The notes under the pieces: generated by a model
What the model saw: the letters and a program-made list of their open reading frames with translations, nothing else
Told to the model about the DNA's origin: nothing
Databases searched by the model: none
Made by a program: the position numbers and the translations under genes
Part shown: one piece after another, positions 9,277-17,778 of the stretch
Numbering within the stretch: the first letter of the stretch is position 1
Layout of the letters: each line of letters opens with the position of its first letter
Assembly: GCA_051025295.1 (NCBI GenBank)
Contig: JBMGJV010000005.1
Length of the DNA: 64,000 nucleotides
Source of the DNA: KBS-83 sp051025295
Lineage (GTDB): Bacteria > Acidobacteriota > Terriglobia > Terriglobales > Acidobacteriaceae
Strand: one strand, 5' to 3'

Positions 9277-9651
9277 GTGTCTCGGGTTCCAACGATCCTG
9301 TGTATTGATGACGAAGTGCTCGGGCTTGAGATCCGCAAGGTCGTCCTTGAGCGCGAGGGATATGTCGTCTATACCGCCTCGGATGGCCCGACCGGCATAA
9401 AGTTGTTCCGGCAGAACACGGTGGACGCGGTCGTGCTCGACTTCGCCATGCCAGGGATGAATGGTGCGGCTGTGGCGCAGGCTTTGCGGGAGATTCGGCC
9501 CACGATCCCCATCCTGCTGCTCTCGGCCTACCTGACGTTGCCTGAAGAGGTCCAGCGCATCGTCACCATGGTCGCGAACAAGGGCGACGGCGCCCTGATT
9601 TTGCTGCAGAACGTAAGAAAGTTGCTGGAAAGCAGCGGAGAGACCACATGA
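9277..9651 (+). CDS. Receiver-only response regulator (CheY-like)
   Basis: Single receiver domain of 124 residues: acidic residues IDDE at 10-13, phospho-acceptor Asp55 in VVLDFAMPGMNG, Ser83 and Lys102 in ANKGD. No output domain. I chose the GTG at 9277 because GAGG lies six bases upstream, the protein then begins just before the first receiver strand, and an extended -10 element lies at 9219-9227. An ATG at 9211 in the same frame would add 22 residues but would put the promoter motif inside the gene. The stop overlaps the start of the following kinase (ATGA), so the two form a coupled phosphorelay pair. Confidence 0.85.
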   Translation: MSRVPTILCIDDEVLGLEIRKVVLEREGYVVYTASDGPTGIKLFRQNTVDAVVLDFAMPGMNGAAVAQALREIRPTIPILLLSAYLTLPEEVQRIVTMVANKGDGALILLQNVRKLLESSGETT

Positions 9652-11516
9652 CCGACTCCCCCGTCGGAGTACGCGAGTTCAACCGCATTGTCCGCACCAC
9701 GCTCTTGGTGCCGGTGACGGTGCTCGCTGTACTCGCCGGGCTGCTGGTGTGGCAGGTGGGGGCGGCTCTTCACCTCCGGCAACAGTCAATCGTGAACTCC
9801 CGTACGGTCGATCAGTTGTTGAACATGCAGCAGCACATGATTGACCAGGAGACCGGTCTCCGGGCCTATCAGCTTACCGGTCTGCCTTCGGTCCTTGCAC
9901 CGTACAACGCCGGGTCGCAGGCGCTCGAGTCGGATATGCAGCATCTGCAGCGCCTTTCCGCAGATGCCGGCGTTCCGCGAGCCCAGACCGCGCGCCTGGA
10001 GCAGGACGTCCACGCCTGGCAGAGCTGGGCGGCTACCGTGCTGGCACAACCAGCGCCGGCGCCGGAGGCGGTCGCCGCCGCGCTGACCGAGCAGGGCAAG
10101 GCCCTGATGGACACCCTTCGTCAGGATTTTGAAGCAGACATTCAGAACTCAGTCCGGCAGCGCGACGCCAGCGTGACACGACTGGATCAGCGCGTCAGTC
10201 GTTTCCTGCCCTTTGTCCTCGGCCTGGCGCTGGCCGGCGGCATCAGTATCGGGATCTTCGCCAGCAGCCGCCTGCAGCGCGTTTCAGATGCCTACGAAAT
10301 GGCGCTCGGGCAGGTCAAGGAGCGCAATACGGAGCTTGCCGGAAGCAGTCAGTTGCTCTCGACCACACTCGAATCCATTGGCGATGCCGTGATCTCGCTC
10401 GACCGGCAGGGAAACATCCGTTTCATGAATAAGGTCGCGCAGAGGTTGTGCGGCTGGACGCTGAGCGAAGCTACCGGCCAGCCACTTGCCACTGTGCTGC
10501 ACGTGACTCATCCGCAGACGCACCAGCCGCTTGGGGATTTGCTAGAAGACCTGGAGCGCTCAGGCGCCCTGACCCTGACCCAGGAGGGGACCCTGCTCTC
10601 GCGCGACCAGACTGAATATGCGGTCGATGCCAAGGCGTCCATCATTACCGACCAGGAGAGCCAGCCCGACGGAGCTGTCGTCGTCTTCCGTGATGTCACG
10701 GAGCTGCGCAAGGCCGAGGTCACGCTGATCGCGAACGAGAAGCTCGCGGTGACCGGCCGCCTGGCTGCGAGCATCGCGCACGAGATTCACAATCCGCTCG
10801 ACTCGGTCGCCAATCTGCACTTCCTGATTGCCCAGGAGAACGATGCGCACCGGCGCAGCGACTACCTGAAGCTGGCGCAGCAGGAGCTGGCGCGCACGCT
10901 GCAGATCAGTCGCGCCATGCTGAGCCTCTACCGCGAATCGCCCATCCCGGTGCAGGTCAACCTGGAAGAGCTGATCAACAGCGTGCTGCTGCTGCTCGAT
11001 CGCAAGCTGCGCGACCAGAACATCCACGTCGAGCAGAGCTACACGCATCCGGTACACGTCCACGGCTACCCGGGGGAGTTGCGGCAGGTGTTCACCAACC
11101 TGATTGCCAATGCCGGCGAAGCGGCTGGTCCCAATGGACATGTGCGCATCATCGTCCGCCCGGCGAGCCCGCTCGACGGCCGTGCCGGCACGATCGTCGA
11201 AATCGCCGACAGCGGTCGCGGCATCGCGCCGCATGTCGAGAAGAAGCTGTTCCAGCCCTTTATGACGACTAAGGGCGAACGCGGCACCGGACTCGGCCTC
11301 TGGGTCAGCCTCGGTATCGTGCAGAAGCATGGCGGCACGGTGCGCATCTCGAACGCCATGGATGGCGACCTACGTGGAGCTGTCGTCCGGGTCTACCTGC
11401 CGGAGCGCTCGAGCCAGACCAAACCGGACGAGGATCTCTCCGAGACGCCGCTGATCGCTCCGCCGTTTGAGACCGCCGACTACGCCTTCACAGCGAAGCC
11501 ACAGGCAATGTCATAA
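9648..11516 (+). CDS. CHASE3/PAS sensor histidine kinase
   Basis: Membrane histidine kinase of 622 residues. A first span (about 15-38) and a second (about 182-205, FLPFVLGLALAGGISIGIF) flank a CHASE3-like extracytoplasmic helical domain (TVDQLLNMQQHMIDQETGLR). Then a PAS domain (about 225-350), HisKA with His378 in SIAHEIHNPL, and a HATPase with NLIANAGEA, DSGRGI and GTGLGLWV. Partner of the receiver-only protein upstream through a four-base overlap. The signal is unknown; CHASE3 domains are common extracytoplasmic sensors without a single known ligand. Its 3' end overlaps the convergent deacetylase gene by 29 bases. Confidence 0.9.
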   Translation: MTDSPVGVREFNRIVRTTLLVPVTVLAVLAGLLVWQVGAALHLRQQSIVNSRTVDQLLNMQQHMIDQETGLRAYQLTGLPSVLAPYNAGSQALESDMQHLQRLSADAGVPRAQTARLEQDVHAWQSWAATVLAQPAPAPEAVAAALTEQGKALMDTLRQDFEADIQNSVRQRDASVTRLDQRVSRFLPFVLGLALAGGISIGIFASSRLQRVSDAYEMALGQVKERNTELAGSSQLLSTTLESIGDAVISLDRQGNIRFMNKVAQRLCGWTLSEATGQPLATVLHVTHPQTHQPLGDLLEDLERSGALTLTQEGTLLSRDQTEYAVDAKASIITDQESQPDGAVVVFRDVTELRKAEVTLIANEKLAVTGRLAASIAHEIHNPLDSVANLHFLIAQENDAHRRSDYLKLAQQELARTLQISRAMLSLYRESPIPVQVNLEELINSVLLLLDRKLRDQNIHVEQSYTHPVHVHGYPGELRQVFTNLIANAGEAAGPNGHVRIIVRPASPLDGRAGTIVEIADSGRGIAPHVEKKLFQPFMTTKGERGTGLGLWVSLGIVQKHGGTVRISNAMDGDLRGAVVRVYLPERSSQTKPDEDLSETPLIAPPFETADYAFTAKPQAMS

Positions 11517-12225
11517 GGTCGTCCACCAGGGCGACTTCCTTCTGCACGAAGGGCTCCGCGTACCGCACCCCAGCCAACTGACCATAGTGCCGCGCCTCGG
11601 CAAAAGTGCGCTCCCGAATCTCTTCCTCGGGAACAAACAGGCCGCTTCCCCGCTCCGCGTTCGCGTATTGCGAGCGGTAGGCCATCAGCGCGGCATAGCG
11701 CTGCTCGACGTAGGGCGTGATGTCCACGACAAAGCTGGGCCGGACATCGGCATAGAGGCTCGCATACACGACCTTGTAGGGCCGGTGCGGCGGTGCACCC
11801 GTATCCACCCGCGCGAGTCCACTGACGAAACAAGCCTCATAACCCAGCGTCGCGCTGGTGTAGTGGTCGGGGTGACGCCCCTGCCAGTATGGCAGGATCA
11901 CCACGCGCGGCCGCAGTTCGCGCAGCACGCGGACGATCTTGATCCGGTTGTCCCAGGTGTTTTCGACGCGTCCGTCGGGGATGTCGAGGGCGTCACGCCA
12001 GCTCACACCCAGGATGCGGCCGGCGGCGGCGGCCTCGGCGGCGCGCTCCGCGGCTGAGCCACGCGTTCCGGCCTCGCCCTGCGTGAGGTCGAGGATACCG
12101 GTCTCCAGGCCCAGTGCCCGCATGCGCAGCAGCGTGCCGCCGCAGGTCTGCTCCACGTCGTCACGATGGGCCGCAATGGCCAGGATGTCGATGCGGGAGT
12201 GCGACGCTGGCGGCGGCTCTGGCAT
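11488..12225 (-). CDS. bshB1: PIG-L family deacetylase, bacillithiol biosynthesis BshB1-like
   Basis: Zinc-dependent LmbE/PIG-L deacetylase of 245 residues. BshB1 removes the acetyl group from GlcNAc-malate during bacillithiol synthesis. The zinc motif reads AAHRDDVEQTCGGTL (residues 18-32), and the second metal/active-site motif is GRHPDHYTSA. The close match to BshB1 in length and in the block ILDLTQGEAGTRGSAAERAAE supports this subgroup. The usual AHPDD motif has Arg in place of Pro, while the metal-binding His and Asp residues remain. bshA and bshC are not in the window. Confidence 0.8.
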   Translation of the reverse strand: MPEPPPASHSRIDILAIAAHRDDVEQTCGGTLLRMRALGLETGILDLTQGEAGTRGSAAERAAEAAAAGRILGVSWRDALDIPDGRVENTWDNRIKIVRVLRELRPRVVILPYWQGRHPDHYTSATLGYEACFVSGLARVDTGAPPHRPYKVVYASLYADVRPSFVVDITPYVEQRYAALMAYRSQYANAERGSGLFVPEEEIRERTFAEARHYGQLAGVRYAEPFVQKEVALVDDLMTLPVASL

Positions 12226-12234
12226 GGCGCTGCC

Positions 12235-13698
12235 CTAGTAGGTCGTGTTGTTTGCGTCCGAGGAGCCGTCCATGTAGGCGACATCCGAGACTGTGCCGGT
12301 CACGGTGACGTTCGTATTGTCGAGTTCCGTAAAGTCACCGGTGCGGTAGATGTGGACCTGCCCACCCTCGCCGACATAGATCTTGTGCAGGCCCTCGACA
12401 TTGGCGATGCCCGTCAGGTCACCGATAAAGCGGTCGACCGTGACAGCGCCCCGCCCTTTCGTGGCGAGCGAGGCGAGATCGACCCGCGCCAGGCAGCCGA
12501 ACTGGACGACGTTTCCGTTCGCATCGGGGATGCCGGCCTGGTTCTGCGCAAAGCGCTCCCCGCTCTGGCAGCGCTGTGAGCCGATCCAGAGCGTGTTGTC
12601 GTCGGCGAAGCTCATCTTGTTATGCGCACCGTCGCTGATCGAATACTGGCCCGTGACCTTGAACGCGTTGAGATCGACGACACTGAGTGCGCCGGCGAAC
12701 AAGCCTGAGCCATTCAGGTCGGTCATGAGGTGCTGGCCTGCGACGTACATGGTCGTACCGCTCTGGATGGCGTTGGTCGCTCCGCCGGGCACAGGAAGCA
12801 CGGTGCCGGCCTGCAGGTTCAGCCCGGAGGGGCCGCCCACGTTCGTGTTCAGGACGGAATTTGATACCGGAATTGTGACGATCCCGCCATTCGGCTGCGA
12901 CCCGCCGCATTCCTGTCCGCAGTTCAAGACATAAATGCTCTGGCCATCCGACGAAAAGATGGCCTTGCGAGGCCGATCGAAGGCGCCGTTCGGGTCCTTC
13001 ACTTGATTCACGCAGTACTTGGGCAGGCTCTGCGGCTCGCAGTCCTGGTAGCCCGCAGCCTGCCAGTCAGCGGGGTTGGCGTACTGGGTGGACTGTGCCT
13101 GCGTGAGTTTGAAGAGTGTGTAGACCAGATTGCTGTTCTGCACAAACCCTAGTACGAGCGTCGCATTCGCGTTCATCGAGACGCGATCGACGCTGGCGAT
13201 GTTCATCAGCAATGGCTGGCCGACCGTGGGGTCGTAGACGAGCATGGCGCGACTGTTCTGCTCCGCGGCGACAAAGTAATCCAGCCGGTGCGAACCGTAG
13301 ATGCTCGTTGCGATTGAGCTGCCGGAGACGACCGTGCTGCTCACCTTCTCCTGCGAGTAGTCGATCCCCACCAGAGTGCCATCGCCCGAGTTGTAGACCA
13401 GACCGACGCGCTCTTCTGGCAAATTCTGGATGCTGACAGGGTTTGATCCGCTGAACCCGCTGATCGAAAACTGTCCGTTGGGATTGTTGAAGGGGTGGCG
13501 GATGTCATAGTAGGCATCCATGAACTGCAGCGAGCCGACCGGATTATCGACGGCCACGAGCACACGCTGCGTGAGTCCGCTGGGGGGCAGTGTGCGCCCC
13601 GCGAAGTAGAAGTTTTTGCCGCATCCGAGCAGAGTGAACGAAACCAGCACCGCGACAACAGCAGCGGCAGCCAGGGACAGACGACTTCTCTTCTTCAA
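12235..13698 (-). CDS. Predicted lipoprotein, beta-propeller-like, function unknown
   Basis: Secreted protein of 487 residues with a lipoprotein signal (basic MKKRSR, hydrophobic core, lipobox LLGC with Cys26). The rest is repetitive, with many short strands of the kind seen in YVTN/lactonase-like propellers, for example AIFSSDGQSIYVLNCG, GTTMYVAGQHL, ADDNTLWIGSQ and GLHKIYVGEGG. I chose a TTG at 13698 because it gives a normal lipoprotein signal; another TTG at 13722 is possible, and the frame is open to 13863. It ends nine bases before the bshB1 start and shares its strand. No enzymatic motif is recognised. Confidence 0.65.
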   Translation of the reverse strand: MKKRSRLSLAAAAVVAVLVSFTLLGCGKNFYFAGRTLPPSGLTQRVLVAVDNPVGSLQFMDAYYDIRHPFNNPNGQFSISGFSGSNPVSIQNLPEERVGLVYNSGDGTLVGIDYSQEKVSSTVVSGSSIATSIYGSHRLDYFVAAEQNSRAMLVYDPTVGQPLLMNIASVDRVSMNANATLVLGFVQNSNLVYTLFKLTQAQSTQYANPADWQAAGYQDCEPQSLPKYCVNQVKDPNGAFDRPRKAIFSSDGQSIYVLNCGQECGGSQPNGGIVTIPVSNSVLNTNVGGPSGLNLQAGTVLPVPGGATNAIQSGTTMYVAGQHLMTDLNGSGLFAGALSVVDLNAFKVTGQYSISDGAHNKMSFADDNTLWIGSQRCQSGERFAQNQAGIPDANGNVVQFGCLARVDLASLATKGRGAVTVDRFIGDLTGIANVEGLHKIYVGEGGQVHIYRTGDFTELDNTNVTVTGTVSDVAYMDGSSDANNTTY

Positions 13699-13799
13699 AA
13701 TGCTTCGGACCTCAACCTTCAATTCGGCAATTTGTGTGCGGAAATCGCAGTATAGCAAAGGGTTTGGTGTTCCCGTGGCTGCTCGCTTAGCATGAGAGG

Positions 13800-15674
13800 A
13801 TGTCACGGCTGACCACCCTCTTCTCCACCCGAACCATCCTGTGTGACGGGGCCATGGGGACATCGCTGTACAGCCGCGGCGTCTTCCTCAACAAGTGCTT
13901 CGACGAGTTGAACCTCACGCAGCCTGAACTGGTCCGCTCCGTGCACGAGGAGTACCTGCAGGCCGGTGCGGAGATCGTCGAGACCAACACCTTCGGCGCG
14001 AACAGCTTTCGGCTGGAGCGCTTCGGTCTCAAGGATAAGACGCGAGCCATCAACGAAGCGGGAGCACGGCTGGCGCGCGAAGCCGTGGCGCAGCTCGCGG
14101 ACAAGCAGGCAGGCAGCGGATTCGTCGCCGGCTCGGTCGGTCCGCTCGGCGTTCGCCTGGAGCCGCTGGGAAAGACATCGCTCGACGAGGCACGTGCTGC
14201 GTTCGCGGAGCAGATTGCCGGACTGGTGGCTGGCGGTCCCGGGGTCGGCGTCGATGTCCTGGTGATTGAGACGATCTCAGCGATCAACGAAGCGGAGCAG
14301 GCGATCCACGCTGCACGCGAGGTCGCCGGCGACATCCCTGTGTTCGCGCTGGTGACCATCGACGAAGACGCGAACTGCCTCGACGGCACACCGGTAGAGA
14401 TCGCGGCAGCCCGGCTGGCTGCTGCCGGTGCGGATGTGCTGGGGTGCAACTGCTCGACCGGGCCGGCTACGGTGCTGACCGGCATCGAGCGGATGCGCGC
14501 TGCTACCGATCTGCCACTGGCCGCGATGCCAAATGCCGGCATGCCGCGCAACGTGGATGGCCGCAACCTGTATCTCTGCTCGCCGGAGTACATGGCCAGC
14601 TTCGCGCGGAAATTCGTACGGGCGGGCGTTCAGTTTGTGGGCGGCTGCTGCGGCACCACACCGAACGACATCCGCGCCATGAAGTCCGCGATTCGCGCGA
14701 TCGACGCACAGCGCACGACGGTGCCGCAGCAGGCGCGCGTGCCGATCGTGACTGAAACGCCACCTGCCCCGCTGGCCGATCGTTCAAACATCGGTGCGCT
14801 GGTTGCGGCGGGCGAGTTCATCACGATGGTCGAGATTGTGCCACCGCGCGGCATCGACTGCAGCAAAGAGATCGCGGGCGCGGGACTGCTTGCCGGCACC
14901 GGTATCCACGCGATCAACGTGCCGGACTCACCCCGCGCGTCGGCGCGCATGAGTGCGCAGAGCCTCTGCCTGCAGATCCAGCAGCACACCGGGATTGAGA
15001 CGATCCTTCACTACACGTGCCGCGATCGCAATCTGCTGTCGATTCAGTCCGACCTGCTGGGCGCGTCCTCACTGGGGCTGCGCAATATCCTCTGCCTCAC
15101 CGGCGATCCGCCGAAGCTCGGCAACTACCCGGACGCGACTGCAGTCTTCGACGTGGACGCGATCGGGCTGGTGAACGTCGTCAACCGGCTCAACCACGGG
15201 CTCGACATCGGCAGCAATCCGATCGGCGCTTCGACGGGCTTCACGCTGGGGGTGGCGGCAAACCCAGGTGTGCCGGACATCGAGAATGAGATTCGCCGCT
15301 TCGCGTACAAGGTCGAAGCAGGCGCGGAGTATGCGATCACGCAGCCGGTTTTCGATCTGCGCCTGCTCGAGAGCTTTTTGCGCCGTATCGAGAGTTTCCG
15401 CATTCCGGTCGTCGCGGGCATCTGGCCGCTCACCAGTCTGCGCAACGCTGAGTTCATGAGGAATGACCTGCGCGTCTCCATGCCTGAAGAGATCATGGCG
15501 CGGATGGCCGCGGCTGCAACGCCCGATGAAGCGCGCAGCGAGGGCATCCGGATCGCGCAGGAGATGCTGGCTGCCGCCCGACCGATGGTGCAGGGCGTGC
15601 AGGTTAGTGCGCCGTTCGGCCGTTACGCGCTCGCGGTCGAGATCGTGCAGCAGGTGCTGCCGTCCACCGCGTAG
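13800..15674 (+). CDS. Bifunctional homocysteine S-methyltransferase / methylenetetrahydrofolate reductase
   Basis: Fusion enzyme of 624 residues, like B. subtilis YitJ. The N-terminal domain (about 1-300) is a zinc homocysteine methyltransferase with GAMGTSLYSRG, the zinc cysteine in GCNCSTGP and the paired cysteines in VGGCCGTTP. The C-terminal domain (about 325-620) is a MetF-type flavin reductase barrel with EIVPPRGID, HYTCRDRNL and CLTGDPPKLG. It links the folate one-carbon pool to methionine synthesis. It is divergent from the lipoprotein gene, with about 100 bases between starts. The proposed ATG has GAGAGG directly adjacent, too close for a good ribosome-binding site. Confidence 0.92.
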   Translation: MSRLTTLFSTRTILCDGAMGTSLYSRGVFLNKCFDELNLTQPELVRSVHEEYLQAGAEIVETNTFGANSFRLERFGLKDKTRAINEAGARLAREAVAQLADKQAGSGFVAGSVGPLGVRLEPLGKTSLDEARAAFAEQIAGLVAGGPGVGVDVLVIETISAINEAEQAIHAAREVAGDIPVFALVTIDEDANCLDGTPVEIAAARLAAAGADVLGCNCSTGPATVLTGIERMRAATDLPLAAMPNAGMPRNVDGRNLYLCSPEYMASFARKFVRAGVQFVGGCCGTTPNDIRAMKSAIRAIDAQRTTVPQQARVPIVTETPPAPLADRSNIGALVAAGEFITMVEIVPPRGIDCSKEIAGAGLLAGTGIHAINVPDSPRASARMSAQSLCLQIQQHTGIETILHYTCRDRNLLSIQSDLLGASSLGLRNILCLTGDPPKLGNYPDATAVFDVDAIGLVNVVNRLNHGLDIGSNPIGASTGFTLGVAANPGVPDIENEIRRFAYKVEAGAEYAITQPVFDLRLLESFLRRIESFRIPVVAGIWPLTSLRNAEFMRNDLRVSMPEEIMARMAAAATPDEARSEGIRIAQEMLAAARPMVQGVQVSAPFGRYALAVEIVQQVLPSTA

Positions 15675-15707
15675 CACACGCAATCGAGCACGGGAGTTGA
15701 TGTCGCC

Positions 15708-15929
15708 ATGGCTACATTCGAAGAGTCGCTGAAACAGCTGGAGAGTATCGTCAAGGACCTGGAGAAGGGCGAGCTTCCACTCGAAGACTCAATCCGCCTG
15801 TTCGAGCAGGGCATCCACTTGTCCGCGGTGTGCAAAGAAGAGCTCGACGCCGCCGAGGGCAAGGTGCAGATCCTGCTGCGCCAGCGCGATGGGTCGGTGA
15901 AGGCAGAGCCCTTCCCACCGCAGAGCTAA
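15708..15929 (+). CDS. xseB: Exodeoxyribonuclease VII small subunit
   Basis: Small helical subunit, 73 residues, the usual size. The family pattern FEESLKQLESIVKDLEKGEL followed by PLEDSIRLFEQGI is clear. It binds XseA to form the single-strand-specific exonuclease VII. xseA is not adjacent. It begins 33 bases after the methyltransferase/reductase gene with GGAG upstream, so it may share that transcript. Confidence 0.93.
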   Translation: MATFEESLKQLESIVKDLEKGELPLEDSIRLFEQGIHLSAVCKEELDAAEGKVQILLRQRDGSVKAEPFPPQS

Positions 15930-15948
15930 TCGTCACGGTCGCAGGCGC

Positions 15949-17661
15949 TTATTGACCCCGGCAGATGTACAGCCAGTCATCCGCAAAGCAGCGCATCTCC
16001 GGCCTCCCATCGGAGTGCAGTTCCCTCTCGACCTGTGCGGCAGACGAGCGATGGAACTCATCCTGAAAGACGACGAGGTCCGCGTGCCGCAGCAGGGTGT
16101 GCGCCCAGGCAGGGTCGCGATGCGCTCGCACGACCAGGTCCGGCAGTGCGTTGGTCGCACCGGGCACCACGGTGCCATCCAGCTCCGGCTGGCGCGTGTT
16201 GACGGGCATGGTCGCCATATCGAGGAATGGAGCGTCCAGCATCACGTCGCCGGCGCGGCGGATGAGTCGTACCCCGGACCACTCGAGCGGGCGGAAGCGC
16301 AATACCGGATCGGCCTGGTAGGGCGTCGCGGGAAGAAGGAGTGCGTTCACGTCTGTAGCCTGCACTGGAATGCGCTCCGCAATGGCTGCCCGGCGCGCGG
16401 TGGGAACGACCCGTTGTTGGGCCAGCACCAGCGTAACGACAAGTGCAAGCGCACTGGTGGCCATCACCAGGGAGCGCCAGCGCCGCGACAGAGGCGGCCC
16501 GCCAGAGGCTGAGGCCGCAACACCGCACCATGCAAGGATGAGCATGCGGGTGTTGAAGTAGTAGCCGCCATTCATCGTGTCCGGCAACGCCGGCAGCACC
16601 AGCAAAAAGAGCAGCGTGGCCATCGCAAGCGCGTCTACAGGGCGCCAGCCCCCGGCGCGGACACGCCAGGAGCGCAGAGTGAGGAAGACGCCGATCGCCA
16701 TGCACCCGTAGAGCAGACCGGTGTAGACCAGCGTGGGGCCGGAGATGCGAGCGAAAAGCCCCAACCCGTACAAGGTGGCGAACTGCCGGAGGGCCAGCGT
16801 GACATGGATGTGATGGAGGAGATTGCTGCGCACCTTGTCACCCTGCGTGAACAGCGCGACATAGCTCATCAGTACGCAGGCTCCGGCCAGCGTCAGCAGG
16901 TCCAGCCGCCAGCCACGCCTGCGCTCCGCAGCCGCAGCGTCAGCCGGTCCGAAGCGTCTTCCCGAGAGGTCGATAGCGCACACGGCCAGCAGCGCAACCA
17001 GCGGAACAGGGTGCGCCAGCACAACGGCAGCAACCAGCAGCAGAAAGACCGGGCGCCGATACCGGCTGTGCGCAAACCAGACGGCCAGTGCCACCATCGT
17101 GATCCCGACCGAGAGCACGTAATTCTGGAAGCCCATGAAGAGTGGCCAGTTCAGGAGCACCGGAAGGATGAGGAACGAGGTGATGGCGCCGTTCTTTCCT
17201 GCCGCCGTGCACAACGCGCGAAAACCCGCGGCGAGCGTCACGACGATGATCGCAGCGACTAGCTTCTCCACCAGAACCGCGGGGAAGACCGCGAGCAGCA
17301 CGATCAGCAGGTAGTAGTAGAGGCTGTAGGGCGGCAGCACATGGCGGATGACGAACGCGGCGGTCAGCGGGCCATGCGCGCCGTGGAGCAGCTTGGCCAG
17401 CACGGTCGCGTAGTAGAGATGCACCGGGCCGTCCTCGCTGGGAAACACTGGAAGCAGCAGGATCCAGACACAAGACGCGAGCACTCCAGCCCAGAAGAGC
17501 AGGCTGTCGGGGAGCGGATGTGTCGTGGGCTTGGCTGCGGCAGTATTGCTGAGCTGGGAGCCGCCGATTCGGGGATCACTTCGAAGCTGGGAGGACACCC
17601 ACGCCAGGCGAGCTGTGGAATCTTTGTGCAATCCGTCCTCACTGGCTGGTGGTGGGGTCAT
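15949..17661 (-). CDS. Polytopic membrane protein, GT-C glycosyltransferase-like
   Basis: Integral membrane protein of 570 residues with about ten to twelve hydrophobic spans, the first SLLFWAGVLASCVWILLLPV. The first extracytoplasmic loop begins with an acidic pair in FPSEDGPVHLYYATVL, as in GT-C enzymes that use lipid-linked sugars, and the protein ends in a soluble C-terminal segment (about 450-570). No family can be named. The first about 45 residues are hydrophilic, so a later start is possible. It is divergent from the GH51 gene. Confidence 0.6.
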   Translation of the reverse strand: MTPPPASEDGLHKDSTARLAWVSSQLRSDPRIGGSQLSNTAAAKPTTHPLPDSLLFWAGVLASCVWILLLPVFPSEDGPVHLYYATVLAKLLHGAHGPLTAAFVIRHVLPPYSLYYYLLIVLLAVFPAVLVEKLVAAIIVVTLAAGFRALCTAAGKNGAITSFLILPVLLNWPLFMGFQNYVLSVGITMVALAVWFAHSRYRRPVFLLLVAAVVLAHPVPLVALLAVCAIDLSGRRFGPADAAAAERRRGWRLDLLTLAGACVLMSYVALFTQGDKVRSNLLHHIHVTLALRQFATLYGLGLFARISGPTLVYTGLLYGCMAIGVFLTLRSWRVRAGGWRPVDALAMATLLFLLVLPALPDTMNGGYYFNTRMLILAWCGVAASASGGPPLSRRWRSLVMATSALALVVTLVLAQQRVVPTARRAAIAERIPVQATDVNALLLPATPYQADPVLRFRPLEWSGVRLIRRAGDVMLDAPFLDMATMPVNTRQPELDGTVVPGATNALPDLVVRAHRDPAWAHTLLRHADLVVFQDEFHRSSAAQVERELHSDGRPEMRCFADDWLYICRGQ

Positions 17662-17778
17662 CGATCGCCGCCTTCCGGAGGAAGACGGACGGCCCGGTCA
17701 TCGGGTTACAATCCCGCATCCGGGCAAACGTTCTCTGAGGGCCTGCCCGAGTCCTGAACGGCGAGGTCTCGCAAACCG

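Noticed and set aside
13699..13799. SAM or cobalamin riboswitch before the methionine/folate gene
   Set aside because: The region is about 100 bases and shows no recognisable conserved aptamer elements.
13787..14593. 268-codon minus-strand frame opposite the methyltransferase/reductase
   Set aside because: Ser/Ala/Arg-rich shadow with no domain; the plus-strand enzyme is complete.
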